Source: Lachnospiraceae bacterium (GTDB taxonomy: Bacteria; Bacillota; Clostridia; Lachnospirales; Lachnospiraceae). Taken from it: a stretch of 42,701 bases of DNA. This document shows, piece after piece, positions 33,098 to 40,997 of the stretch (position 1 is the first letter of the stretch; every line of letters starts with the position of its first letter). A program made the position numbers and the translations under genes. The notes beneath the pieces were generated by a model that saw only the letters and a program-made list of their open reading frames with translations, made no database searches and was not told the origin of the DNA. Location: the NCBI GenBank assembly GCA_028693705.1, contig JAQUUX010000019.1, positions 1 to 42,701 of the forward strand, written 5' to 3'.

Positions 33098-34408
33098 TTA
33101 ACCCTTTCTCTTAGAATCCGGTTCCAGCTTCAGCCGCATCGCCCATGCCGGTACCTTATCCTCTTCATATTCTTCTAAAAACAAAAATGCTGTCTGATAT
33201 GCCGGTTTTTGCTTTGGATAGATTCCATTGCCATCGGTAAAATATAACAATCCACCCAGATTTTTTAATTTCCTCTGTTCAATCAATTGGTTGACATAAC
33301 GAAATACCGGTCTAAAATCTGTATTTCCGCCACCTGCTATGGCAAACTGCTCCATGAGTTTCTCCAACTGCCCCAAACTGGTAATTTCCGTATCTGACTG
33401 TACCTCATCATCACACTGTAGAATATGAATCCTGCAATGATGTGAAAATGTATTCTGTTCCTTTAAAATAGAAAAAGTTTCTTTTAAAAATTGCTGTACC
33501 AGTTCTCCACTGGTGGAATAGCTGGTATCCACCGCAATTACAAAATCTCTGATCCGTTTTTCTTCCCTGGTTTCCACCGGTTCTACCAAAGGCATATTAC
33601 CCAAATGCTCCAATCCAAAGGTATAATAGGTCAAATCAAACTCATCAGGATCTGCATGGAGTTCTTCCTGTAATCTGGCAAACCGCCTCAGAAAATCCCC
33701 ATAGGTTCTTCTGGCTTTTACCGCGTGCATCTGGGAAAATAATAACTGTTCTCCCTCCCCCGCTTCTTTGCCGCTTTGATCCTGTTTGATCTGTACCTGT
33801 TTGGAAAGCTGTTCCCATTTTTGCTGCAATTCCGGTTTGGAAATCATGGGATTTTGTCTGTTGTTTTCCATATTGGGCCAGTAACGGTGATCATCCGTAT
33901 AAAATTCCCGTTGCAATTTGATCTGTTCTGCCTCCTCTAAATCCATTAACATCCGGTAGATTCCTCCGGCAGAAACAGTTTTCTCCGACTGCATATTCTG
34001 ATAAAACTGCTGTCTGATAAAACTAAGCGGCCTTTTCGTACAGGGTTTTCCCAGTCCATCCAGCACATATTCTACTGCAATATCTGCCGCCAGATTCCAA
34101 ACTGGCGTCTCTCTGTTTCCCTTTATCCATAAATGTGAATACAAACAATGCAGAACCGTATGCAGGTAAGCCCTCTTCAAAAACAGTTCATTTTGCTTAA
34201 ATACTGCAATGGTATGCTCCGGCGGATAAAAGATGCGTCCTCCGTCTGTGGCAAAAGCAGATATATTTATATTGACTGTTGGGGTCAACATTGATAATGC
34301 CACATCCAGAAACCGAAGATCCAGGTATATCTCATTTCGCAGATAATCCAGTATTTTCAAGCCTTTTTCGGCTTCCCAGTCCGCCTGGGTCAACACCTTA
34401 GAACGCAT
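33098..34408 (-). CDS. VWA-like protein with DUF2201 N-terminal domain
   Basis: A 436-aa protein. The N-terminal half resembles the putative metallopeptidase part of DUF2201: HTVLHCLYSHLW (from residue 83) sits where related proteins have HExxH, so the Glu is missing. The C-terminal VWA-like domain has a MIDAS: D294-T-S296-Y-S298, followed by GGGNTDFRPVF. The middle is charged and variable. Such proteins pair with MoxR ATPases, whose gene follows. The ATG has GGAGG 6 nt upstream, inside the 3' end of the LRR gene; the 11-nt overlap implies coupled translation. A peptidase function is doubtful; a scaffold or substrate adaptor is likelier. Confidence 0.85.
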   Translation of the reverse strand: MRSKVLTQADWEAEKGLKILDYLRNEIYLDLRFLDVALSMLTPTVNINISAFATDGGRIFYPPEHTIAVFKQNELFLKRAYLHTVLHCLYSHLWIKGNRETPVWNLAADIAVEYVLDGLGKPCTKRPLSFIRQQFYQNMQSEKTVSAGGIYRMLMDLEEAEQIKLQREFYTDDHRYWPNMENNRQNPMISKPELQQKWEQLSKQVQIKQDQSGKEAGEGEQLLFSQMHAVKARRTYGDFLRRFARLQEELHADPDEFDLTYYTFGLEHLGNMPLVEPVETREEKRIRDFVIAVDTSYSTSGELVQQFLKETFSILKEQNTFSHHCRIHILQCDDEVQSDTEITSLGQLEKLMEQFAIAGGGNTDFRPVFRYVNQLIEQRKLKNLGGLLYFTDGNGIYPKQKPAYQTAFLFLEEYEEDKVPAWAMRLKLEPDSKRKG

Positions 34409-35396
34409 AAGGATCCTCCTGTGATTTCAGTTTTCTCCGGCTGCGCAATATACCTGCACTTCCCCGTACCCAGCCATTTTCCACTGCTAACTTAAGCGCC
34501 AGTTCTATTGACCGATCGGATAACAGCTTTTGGCTAATACAAAACTGCAGTTCATCCAGACATTCTCCTGCCACCAGCTCTGACACAATTGACTTTTCCT
34601 CTCTCTGTAAAAATCCTTCATAGTCTTTCTGATGTTCTACAGTCAATCCCACCGGATAAAGTAATCTGTTCAATACCATTTTGGACAAAGTTGTCATTTT
34701 CTCTTCCACAGATGCTTTTGTAAAAATACTGTCATAGCCATTTCCATCCCAAACACCATCTCGGAACTGTTTTCTGGCACGATACCCTTCTCCCTCTACC
34801 TGCAGACCAAAGATATGAGCCGGTCCTATCTCTTCATAACTTTCCGTATATTCCGGATAGATCAGTTTTGCTTCAATTCCCTGTTCTGTTTGAAATATAA
34901 CCTCCAATTCCTGGGATATCTGATTCAGGATAAAAGGCAATCCTGTTCGATCTGTCACACTTCCTCTGATCTCCAGTTCATGCAAGGACTGGCAATTCAT
35001 AAATGCATCGCTTTGAATCTGATCCAGCTGTATGCCAATTTCCAGACGTTCCAGTTTTCTGCAATTATAAAATGCATAGGGATCCAGTATCGTTACTGTA
35101 TCGGGGAGCATCACAGACACAATATAATTACCGGTTAAAGCACACCAATTGTTCTCTTTTTGCAGATCGTTCAGAGATGCCGTACTCTCCCATTGATTTG
35201 GCGTAAGCATATTACTTTCCGAAAAACAGTACGGACCAATCGCAATCAATGATTTATCGGCTATTTGGTCTGGCAGAACTACTTCCGGAGATTTTCCATA
35301 TGCCTTCAGTAAACGAATCTCCCGACTGTTTATTTCTTCATATAAGTAAAGATACTCTTCTCTTTGTGCTGTCAAAATTTCTTTTTGCATCTTCAT
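34398..35396 (-). CDS. BspA-type leucine-rich-repeat protein of the MoxR-VWA set
   Basis: A 332-aa cytoplasmic protein. About residues 55-150 form LRR_5 (BspA-type) repeats: IAIGPYCFSES, YIVSVMLPDTVTILDPYAFYN, CRKLERLEIG, QSDAFMNCQSLHELEIRGS; the repeats are given here as separate pieces. The C-terminal half (HIFGLQVEGEGYRARKQF onward) is helical and ends with AVENGWVRGSAGILRSRRKL. There is no signal peptide, unlike most BspA LRR proteins. The frame opens at 35432 inside the upstream gene, but AGGA lies 6 nt before the ATG at 35396, which forms an ATGA overlap with the CmpB stop. It may be the target-recognition part of the set. Confidence 0.8.
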   Translation of the reverse strand: MKMQKEILTAQREEYLYLYEEINSREIRLLKAYGKSPEVVLPDQIADKSLIAIGPYCFSESNMLTPNQWESTASLNDLQKENNWCALTGNYIVSVMLPDTVTILDPYAFYNCRKLERLEIGIQLDQIQSDAFMNCQSLHELEIRGSVTDRTGLPFILNQISQELEVIFQTEQGIEAKLIYPEYTESYEEIGPAHIFGLQVEGEGYRARKQFRDGVWDGNGYDSIFTKASVEEKMTTLSKMVLNRLLYPVGLTVEHQKDYEGFLQREEKSIVSELVAGECLDELQFCISQKLLSDRSIELALKLAVENGWVRGSAGILRSRRKLKSQEDPYAF

Positions 35397-36718
35397 ATCT
35401 CGTCCTGAAATCTCATGTTTGGCCAGGTCCATTCAATCAAAGTATCCGGATACTGGGTATCCAAAAATTTCTCAATGGCATTATCTGCCTTTGACCCGTC
35501 CAGTCTCTCCGTATATCGTAACATTGCAGCTCCGGTAAGTAACATATCTACAGTCAATAACAGTACTGCTGCCCAGGTTAATATCAGCCCCGCCATAGGC
35601 GGTATCTTTTCTATAAGATCACTTAATTTCGGATAGACAATTTTAATCCACACTACACTTAACAGTCCCCAGAAGAACATAAACAATACATTAGTTCTGC
35701 CACCGATATTCAAGGGCATTTCGCTATAGTCCCAGAATACCGTTCCAAAGACCAGTTCTGTGAAAACACTGCACATATATTCATAAAAGCCTCCCAGGAA
35801 AAATCCCCCCAGGAAGACATATCGGTCATTTTTAGCTGCCAGTGGAGTTAACATAACTGTCAACAGCACTGCTCCGATTCCCCATACTACACTGAAGGTT
35901 CCATATAACAGACTTGACCTGCTCATCAGCACTCCGGAAACACCCCATACATAAACAGTTTCAATTCCATCTCCCAGTAAGGCTGCGATAACGAAAATCC
36001 AGATCAGCTTTGTAAGACAAATTCCTTTTGCAAAGACTTTTCCATCCAAATTTCCAAAGCCATTGGTTCCGTCCGGAACCTGTTCTGTCAGTTCCGGGTA
36101 GGCTTTATAAATATGACTTCTGAGTATTACAAATATTCGGTGTCCCAATGTCTGTGTTGCTTCATGAAGTACCTGTGAGGCATCCACTGCTGCCCTGTGC
36201 TCTTTTCTCGTAATCCGTAAAATCGTACACATGGCGATCACATCTGTGAGTAATATCACCCAGCCTGCAGTTACCAGAACATATATAACCAAGCGCGGCA
36301 ACATGTGATACAGCATATATACAAACGGGTGTACAAAATACAAAGTTAAAACCGCAATGCCGCCCCATAAACCAGTCAGGAAAAGTCCCGCGCCACTGCC
36401 CAGGGCATACTGTTTTTTCCTTCTTTCAGCCATTCTATTACCGGAAAGAATTGCCACCAGGCCATTAGAAAAGAACACAACAACATTTGCCCATATGACA
36501 CATGCCACTATCTGTATATGTAGCAGCCCTCCCATATCTCTAAGTGCTATCAGAATCACGCACATTCCTACACCGTAAGGCGGGCAAACCGGTCCTGCCA
36601 GCAAACCACGATTCTCAAATCTTCCGGTTCGCAAAGACCGATATAATACTTCCAGGCACCAGCCCAGAAAAGAATATATAAAAAAGTAAAATAATAATTC
36701 AGAAACACTATATTGCAT
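35393..36718 (-). CDS. Duplicated CmpB-domain membrane protein
   Basis: A 441-aa polytopic protein with two copies of the ABC_trans_CmpB (PF06541) domain. Copy 1 begins YFFIYSFLGWCLEVLYRS (about 11-28) with AGPVCPPYGVG, but lacks the late FWDYS block. Copy 2 (about 235-400) has LLGDGIETVYVWG, FLGGFYEYMCSVFTELVFG, the VFWDYSEMPLNIGGR block and FFWGLLSVVWI. A final helix and short cytoplasmic tail end the protein. Family members are called putative ABC permeases, but no ATPase is linked and the function is unknown. GGGAG is 7 nt before the ATG. Its stop overlaps the LRR start, so it is the membrane member of the four-gene set. Confidence 0.82.
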   Translation of the reverse strand: MQYSVSELLFYFFIYSFLGWCLEVLYRSLRTGRFENRGLLAGPVCPPYGVGMCVILIALRDMGGLLHIQIVACVIWANVVVFFSNGLVAILSGNRMAERRKKQYALGSGAGLFLTGLWGGIAVLTLYFVHPFVYMLYHMLPRLVIYVLVTAGWVILLTDVIAMCTILRITRKEHRAAVDASQVLHEATQTLGHRIFVILRSHIYKAYPELTEQVPDGTNGFGNLDGKVFAKGICLTKLIWIFVIAALLGDGIETVYVWGVSGVLMSRSSLLYGTFSVVWGIGAVLLTVMLTPLAAKNDRYVFLGGFFLGGFYEYMCSVFTELVFGTVFWDYSEMPLNIGGRTNVLFMFFWGLLSVVWIKIVYPKLSDLIEKIPPMAGLILTWAAVLLLTVDMLLTGAAMLRYTERLDGSKADNAIEKFLDTQYPDTLIEWTWPNMRFQDEI

Positions 36719-36760
36719 CCGCTATCTCCCTGCTTCTTTTGTGATTGTACATCTTGAGCT

Positions 36761-37948
36761 CTACTCTTTACCAATAATCAATGCAAAATATCCCCAGTCC
36801 CATATCATACTCTCAAAACTGTTTTCCAGATATTCGTAAATATCATCCTCTTCATATCCCGTCATTCTGGATATCAGCACCAAATATGTACGCACGGTTT
36901 CATAGGATAGTTTTCGTTCCGGTTCCTGTTTCCATTGAAGATATAATGCTTCTCTTATCACTGCATACTCCATGGCAATCCATTGAAGCTTTACCACCAT
37001 GCTCTCCAGATCTGCTTCCGGTAACAGCAGATTGGTAAACAGCTCTGCCACCAGAAAATTTCGGAACAAAGAATCATATATATGGAATTGTTTTGAAAAT
37101 TCCGCAAGGAGTCCCAATTCCATCTGGTTCTCCTGTGACTTCGTTTTATCCCAATTTGTCTGCTCTGCTTCTTCTATTTCTTCTGCCTCTGCCAGCTTCG
37201 CCAAGGGCTCCAGTAAATCTGCGTATAAACCCTCTCTTCTATAGTTTTCTGCCACATCCAGGAACAGCTCCCGTCCTTCATTCTCTGTTTCATCTCGAGA
37301 AAAAACTGCTTTCTCAATCGCCTGTCTCAGTTCCATAATCCACTCATCTTTGCCGTACTTTTCCATACACAGCTGCAGTTCATTCTTTTCTTCTGCCTCC
37401 AGCAAATCCAATGCAAAGAAAAACAGCACCAGTAAGCCTTCCGTTACTGAAAGCCCCTCGTCCTGTAATATTTCCATCATTCGTAAACGAATCCGATATG
37501 GCAGATCATCCGAATGAGCAGACTCTGTCATAAACAGCTTCTGAAAAGCTGCATTTTCATTTTCCTGCCAGATATCCACCACCGCCGGACAACAGGAAAC
37601 CAGTGAATACTCTGTCCTGTCTTGGAAATGATGAACCTGCCTTGGAAATGTGGCACAGGTATCTGATAAGATATCCTCTCCATATAGGATTACAAGTTTA
37701 CATAATTTATTTTCATCCAGATAAGGGCAATTCATTTTCTCATTTAATGTAATGACCCGCTCGCCTGCCTGCTTGTGAACCTTCGGCTTCATCCCCAGCT
37801 TCTTCCACTTTTTATAGGTCAGGTCGTCCACAGCAATCTTCCATTCTTTACAGCAGGTCATGGAACATTTATCCGCAATACAATGGAAGGAATCATAATA
37901 GTCAGGTTTTATCTGATTTTTCGAATTTTCATTTTTTTCTGTTTTCAT
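36761..37948 (-). CDS. FliB-like lysine-N-methylase, probably leaderless
   Basis: A 395-aa protein with the Cys pattern of FliB/YkgJ-type flagellin lysine-N-methylases: C23, C28, C32, C33 (FHCIADKCSMTCCKEW), C74 and C83 (NCPYLDENKLC), C98 (DTCATFPR), C119-C120 (SCCPAVVD). These should bind an iron-sulfur cluster. The rest is helical. In Salmonella, FliB methylates flagellin lysines; no flagellar gene is present here, so the substrate may be another protein. The ATG has no proper ribosome binding site, and the promoter predicts transcription starting at the A of the ATG. It lies 42 nt upstream of the CmpB gene and may share transcripts with it. Confidence 0.85.
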   Translation of the reverse strand: MKTEKNENSKNQIKPDYYDSFHCIADKCSMTCCKEWKIAVDDLTYKKWKKLGMKPKVHKQAGERVITLNEKMNCPYLDENKLCKLVILYGEDILSDTCATFPRQVHHFQDRTEYSLVSCCPAVVDIWQENENAAFQKLFMTESAHSDDLPYRIRLRMMEILQDEGLSVTEGLLVLFFFALDLLEAEEKNELQLCMEKYGKDEWIMELRQAIEKAVFSRDETENEGRELFLDVAENYRREGLYADLLEPLAKLAEAEEIEEAEQTNWDKTKSQENQMELGLLAEFSKQFHIYDSLFRNFLVAELFTNLLLPEADLESMVVKLQWIAMEYAVIREALYLQWKQEPERKLSYETVRTYLVLISRMTGYEEDDIYEYLENSFESMIWDWGYFALIIGKE

Positions 37949-37954
37949 AAACCT

Positions 37955-37983
37955 ATTGTAGCACGGTGTTAGAAAGTTGTTAA
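37955..37983 (-). promoter_or_regulatory. fliB promoter placing the transcript start at the start codon
   Basis: Minus-strand TTAACA (37983-37978), 17 nt, TACAAT (37960-37955). The A of the ATG at 37948 is the seventh base after the -10, so the mRNA would be leaderless. Confidence 0.65.
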
Positions 37984-38121
37984 ATTTTTTTGCGGAATCT
38001 TAACACAAGTCTTTCGCCTGTGCAAAGACATTAAGCACAAAATTTATATTGATTTTTCTATAATTAATTTATAAAACCAATCATCTGCATTCCACGCGAT
38101 ACAACAAAGGGGAGGGAAATC

Positions 38122-39612
38122 ATGCGAACATTATGGATTATCATACCTGTGTTATTACTATATGGGGTGTTAGGCTTTCGTCTTGCCTTGAAAATGGATC
38201 AGTTCCTTTCCGGTACAGATACACCATATGAATCCAATACAGGTGCCATTCTTGCAAAATTTTGGAAAAAGTTACATGGATGTTGGGAGGCATTACCCTT
38301 GCGAAAATATGTACATCACATCAGTCATACAAGAATCATTGCCTTCAGCTTTATCCTGGTGATTTTAACGGGGACTCTATTATTGTCACTTCCCTTTGCT
38401 ACAAGGGATGGTTCTGTTACTCCTGTTATTGATTGTTTGTTTACTGCTACAAGTGCCACCTGCGTAACCGGCTTAGTGGTATACGACACCTTTACCCACT
38501 GGTCTTTATTTGGTCAGCTTACCATTCTCTGCATGATCCAGATCGGAGGCATCGGGCTCATGACGCTTATTACCATGTTTGCGATTTTTATGAAAAAACA
38601 AATCGGGCTCCACGAACGAATGCTACTCATGCAATCCTCCGGAAATATTCGAGTCAGTGGCGTAATACGACTGGTACAACGCATTTGTCTGGGTACTTTT
38701 TGTATGGAAGCTTTGGGTGCTTTACTTCTATTCTTCCGTTTTTTTCCCGAATTTGGCTGGAAAAAAGGACTTTATTACAGCATATTCCATGCTATCTCTG
38801 CCTTCTGTAATGCAGGATTTGATTTAATGGGCAGTAAAGTTCCCAGTTCTTCTTTGACAGGTTATGTAAATGATCCTCTGGTTAATCTCACAATAATGAC
38901 CTTGATTGTAGTGGGCGGTATCGGCTTTTTAGTATGGTCAGACATTGGGAAGTTCAAGTTTCGTTTCCCTTTATACTCTCTCCATTCAAAAATCGTCCTG
39001 GCCACCACCGGATTTCTGATTTTCAGTGGCGCTTTACTGTTTCTGGTATTAGAACCTGCCTGCAATCCACTGTCAGCTTTATTTATGTCCGTTACCACCA
39101 GAACTGCCGGTTTTAACACCATCGATATTTCAGCACTTTCGGACAGCAGCGCCGTAGTATCCATGATTCTGATGCTGATCGGTGGCAGTCCCGGCTCCAC
39201 AGCCGGCGGTATTAAAACTACTACTATTGCAGTTATCTTCCTTACCGTAGTTGCTCTTGGTAAAGGACAGTCAGACGTAATCGTTTTCAACCGAAAAATT
39301 GATGATAGTCTGATTAAAAATGCTGCCGCTATTATCTTTACTTATTTTATTGACATTCTTGTTGTGGCTATGATCATCTGTACCTCTGATGGAATTGATT
39401 TTCTTCACAGCGCCTTTGAAGCAGTATCTGCTGCCGGAACTGTGGGACTTACCATGGGTATCACATCCAGTCTTGGTACCCTGTCCAAAGCAGCATTATT
39501 ACTTCTAATGTTCTGTGGCAGAATCGGTGCCTTATCCATGATTCTGGTGTTTGGAGAGCAAAAGAAAAAACCGCCATTGCAGCGGCCTTTGGAAAAAGTA
39601 CTGTTAAGCTGA
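38122..39612 (+). CDS. ktrB: KtrB/TrkH-type potassium channel subunit
   Basis: A 496-aa membrane protein with the four P-loop repeats of the TrkH/KtrB family. Filter loops are TCVTGL (113-118), NAGFD (230-234), TAGFNT (328-333) and GTVGLT (439-444), each with the conserved Gly. IGGSPGSTAGGIKTTT is the intramembrane gating loop region. The N terminus carries about 70 extra residues with one helix, as in TrkH more than in short KtrB. It imports K+, driven with Na+ or H+. GGGGAGGG lies 5 nt before the ATG. ktrA follows in 28 nt. In the gap 37984-38121 I saw no riboswitch and no convincing promoter. Confidence 0.93.
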   Translation: MRTLWIIIPVLLLYGVLGFRLALKMDQFLSGTDTPYESNTGAILAKFWKKLHGCWEALPLRKYVHHISHTRIIAFSFILVILTGTLLLSLPFATRDGSVTPVIDCLFTATSATCVTGLVVYDTFTHWSLFGQLTILCMIQIGGIGLMTLITMFAIFMKKQIGLHERMLLMQSSGNIRVSGVIRLVQRICLGTFCMEALGALLLFFRFFPEFGWKKGLYYSIFHAISAFCNAGFDLMGSKVPSSSLTGYVNDPLVNLTIMTLIVVGGIGFLVWSDIGKFKFRFPLYSLHSKIVLATTGFLIFSGALLFLVLEPACNPLSALFMSVTTRTAGFNTIDISALSDSSAVVSMILMLIGGSPGSTAGGIKTTTIAVIFLTVVALGKGQSDVIVFNRKIDDSLIKNAAAIIFTYFIDILVVAMIICTSDGIDFLHSAFEAVSAAGTVGLTMGITSSLGTLSKAALLLLMFCGRIGALSMILVFGEQKKKPPLQRPLEKVLLS

Positions 39613-39640
39613 TTTTTTTAAGAAAGGAAGATAATTACTT

Positions 39641-40297
39641 ATGAAATCAATTTTAATTATAGGAATGGGAATCTTAGGACAGCATCTTGCCAAAAAAATG
39701 CAGCAGCTTGGCAATGACGTTATGATCGTAGACAAAAGTGAAGAAGTCATCCAGGATCTGTCTGCCCAATTCTTAAACTCCTTTGTGGGAGACTGCACAA
39801 ACGAGGGTGTTCTTCGTTCCCTGGGCGTAAATAATTTTGACTACTGTTTTGTTGCTATCGGAGAAGATTTCTATGCCTCTTTGGAAATCACTTCTATCTT
39901 AAAAGAACTGGGGGCAAAATATGTAATCTCTAAAGCCAAAAGAGAACGCCAGGCAGAATTTTTAAAGAAAATAGGAGCTGACGAAGTATTTTACCCTGAA
40001 AAAGAAATAGCCGAAAAATTGGCAGTGCGTTATAACGCCACCAATATCTTCGACTATATCGAGCTGACTTCTGATTATTCTATTTTTGAAATTCCCATTA
40101 TCCCTGACTGGGCAGGAAAAACCATTGAAGAAATCAATGTTCGCAAGGCCTATAACGTAAATATCATCGCCATCAAAAATGGCAAAGGCCTGCAGCCCGT
40201 TCCCGGTGGACAACATACTTTTCAACCCCAGGACCATATCGTAGTCATAGGATTATCCAATGATGTATTCAAACTGTCGGCTCTGACCGGCCGTTAA
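39641..40297 (+). CDS. ktrA: KtrA/TrkA-type gating subunit
   Basis: A 218-aa cytoplasmic regulator that forms the gating ring on KtrB. The RCK_N domain (about 1-130) has the dinucleotide motif GMGILGQHLAKKM and VDKSEEVIQDL with the ribose-binding acid. The RCK_C domain (about 135-218) ends VPGGQHTFQPQDHIVVIGL and is where c-di-AMP binds in Gram-positive homologues. AAGGAAG precedes the ATG by about 10 nt. Its TAA overlaps the stop of the convergent kdpE-like gene within TTAA at 40294-40297. Confidence 0.94.
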   Translation: MKSILIIGMGILGQHLAKKMQQLGNDVMIVDKSEEVIQDLSAQFLNSFVGDCTNEGVLRSLGVNNFDYCFVAIGEDFYASLEITSILKELGAKYVISKAKRERQAEFLKKIGADEVFYPEKEIAEKLAVRYNATNIFDYIELTSDYSIFEIPIIPDWAGKTIEEINVRKAYNVNIIAIKNGKGLQPVPGGQHTFQPQDHIVVIGLSNDVFKLSALTGR

Positions 40298-40989
40298 TCA
40301 TCTGCGAATCGGTAACCGATTCCAATTTCTGTGAGGATAAACTGTGGATGGGAAGTATCCACCTCAATCTTACGGCGAAGACTGGACATACAAACTCTGA
40401 TACTCTTGGAATCCTTGGCTTCATTGTAGCCCCACACCTCTTTCATGATCTGTGTATGGGTGACTACCTTGCCCGGATTGCTGGCAAGCAGGACTAGTAA
40501 CCGATATTCCAAGGGCGTCAGATGTATCTCCTGCTCACCCAGAAAAATACGCCGTCTCTCGGTATCAATTGTCAAATCCTTTACATGCAGTATCGTATTA
40601 TTCTGTTGATAATCCGTTCCTACGGTGAAACGCTCCATGACACGAATCCTCGCCATCAGCTCTCCCATGGAAAACGGCTTGGTCACATAATCATTTGCTC
40701 CTGCATCCAATGCGTCTATTTTATCCCTGTCCATTTCCCTGGCTGATACCACCAAAATCGGTACCTGTGAAACTTTTCTAATCTCCGTGATGACCTCCAC
40801 GCCATCCAGATCCGGCAGTCCCAAATCCAGCAGAATAATATCCGGCAAATTAGTACAAAACTGCAGAATTCCCTCTTTTCCACTGCTCGCTGTTATAATC
40901 TGATAACCTCCGGCTTTCAATGCCAGTGTGATGAAATCCTTAATCTTTCGATCATCTTCGATAATCAGTATTTTTACTAAATTCCCCAT
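40294..40989 (-). CDS. kdpE: KdpE-like OmpR-family response regulator
   Basis: A 231-aa regulator. The receiver has acidic residues E11-D12-D13, phosphoacceptor D55 in IILLDLGLPD, the VSARE threonine/serine site and K105-type lysine in DYVTKPFS. The C-terminal winged helix has HLTPLEYRLLVLLASNPGKVVT, shown by its pieces LTPLEYRLL and MKEVWGYN, and SSLRRKIE. Sequence and partner match KdpE. GGGGG is 4 nt before the ATG; it follows the kinase by 8 nt. No kdpFABC operon is visible, and ktrAB is the convergent neighbour, so ktrAB may be its target. Confidence 0.9.
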   Translation of the reverse strand: MGNLVKILIIEDDRKIKDFITLALKAGGYQIITASSGKEGILQFCTNLPDIILLDLGLPDLDGVEVITEIRKVSQVPILVVSAREMDRDKIDALDAGANDYVTKPFSMGELMARIRVMERFTVGTDYQQNNTILHVKDLTIDTERRRIFLGEQEIHLTPLEYRLLVLLASNPGKVVTHTQIMKEVWGYNEAKDSKSIRVCMSSLRRKIEVDTSHPQFILTEIGIGYRFADD

Positions 40990-40997
40990 ATGTCCCC

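Noticed and set aside
34398-35432. Secreted BspA-like surface adhesin
   Set aside because: The LRR protein has no signal peptide or anchor and is translationally coupled to cytoplasmic partners.
37984-38121. c-di-AMP (ydaO-type) riboswitch upstream of ktrB
   Set aside because: The conserved ydaO sequence blocks could not be found and the gap is short for the full fold.
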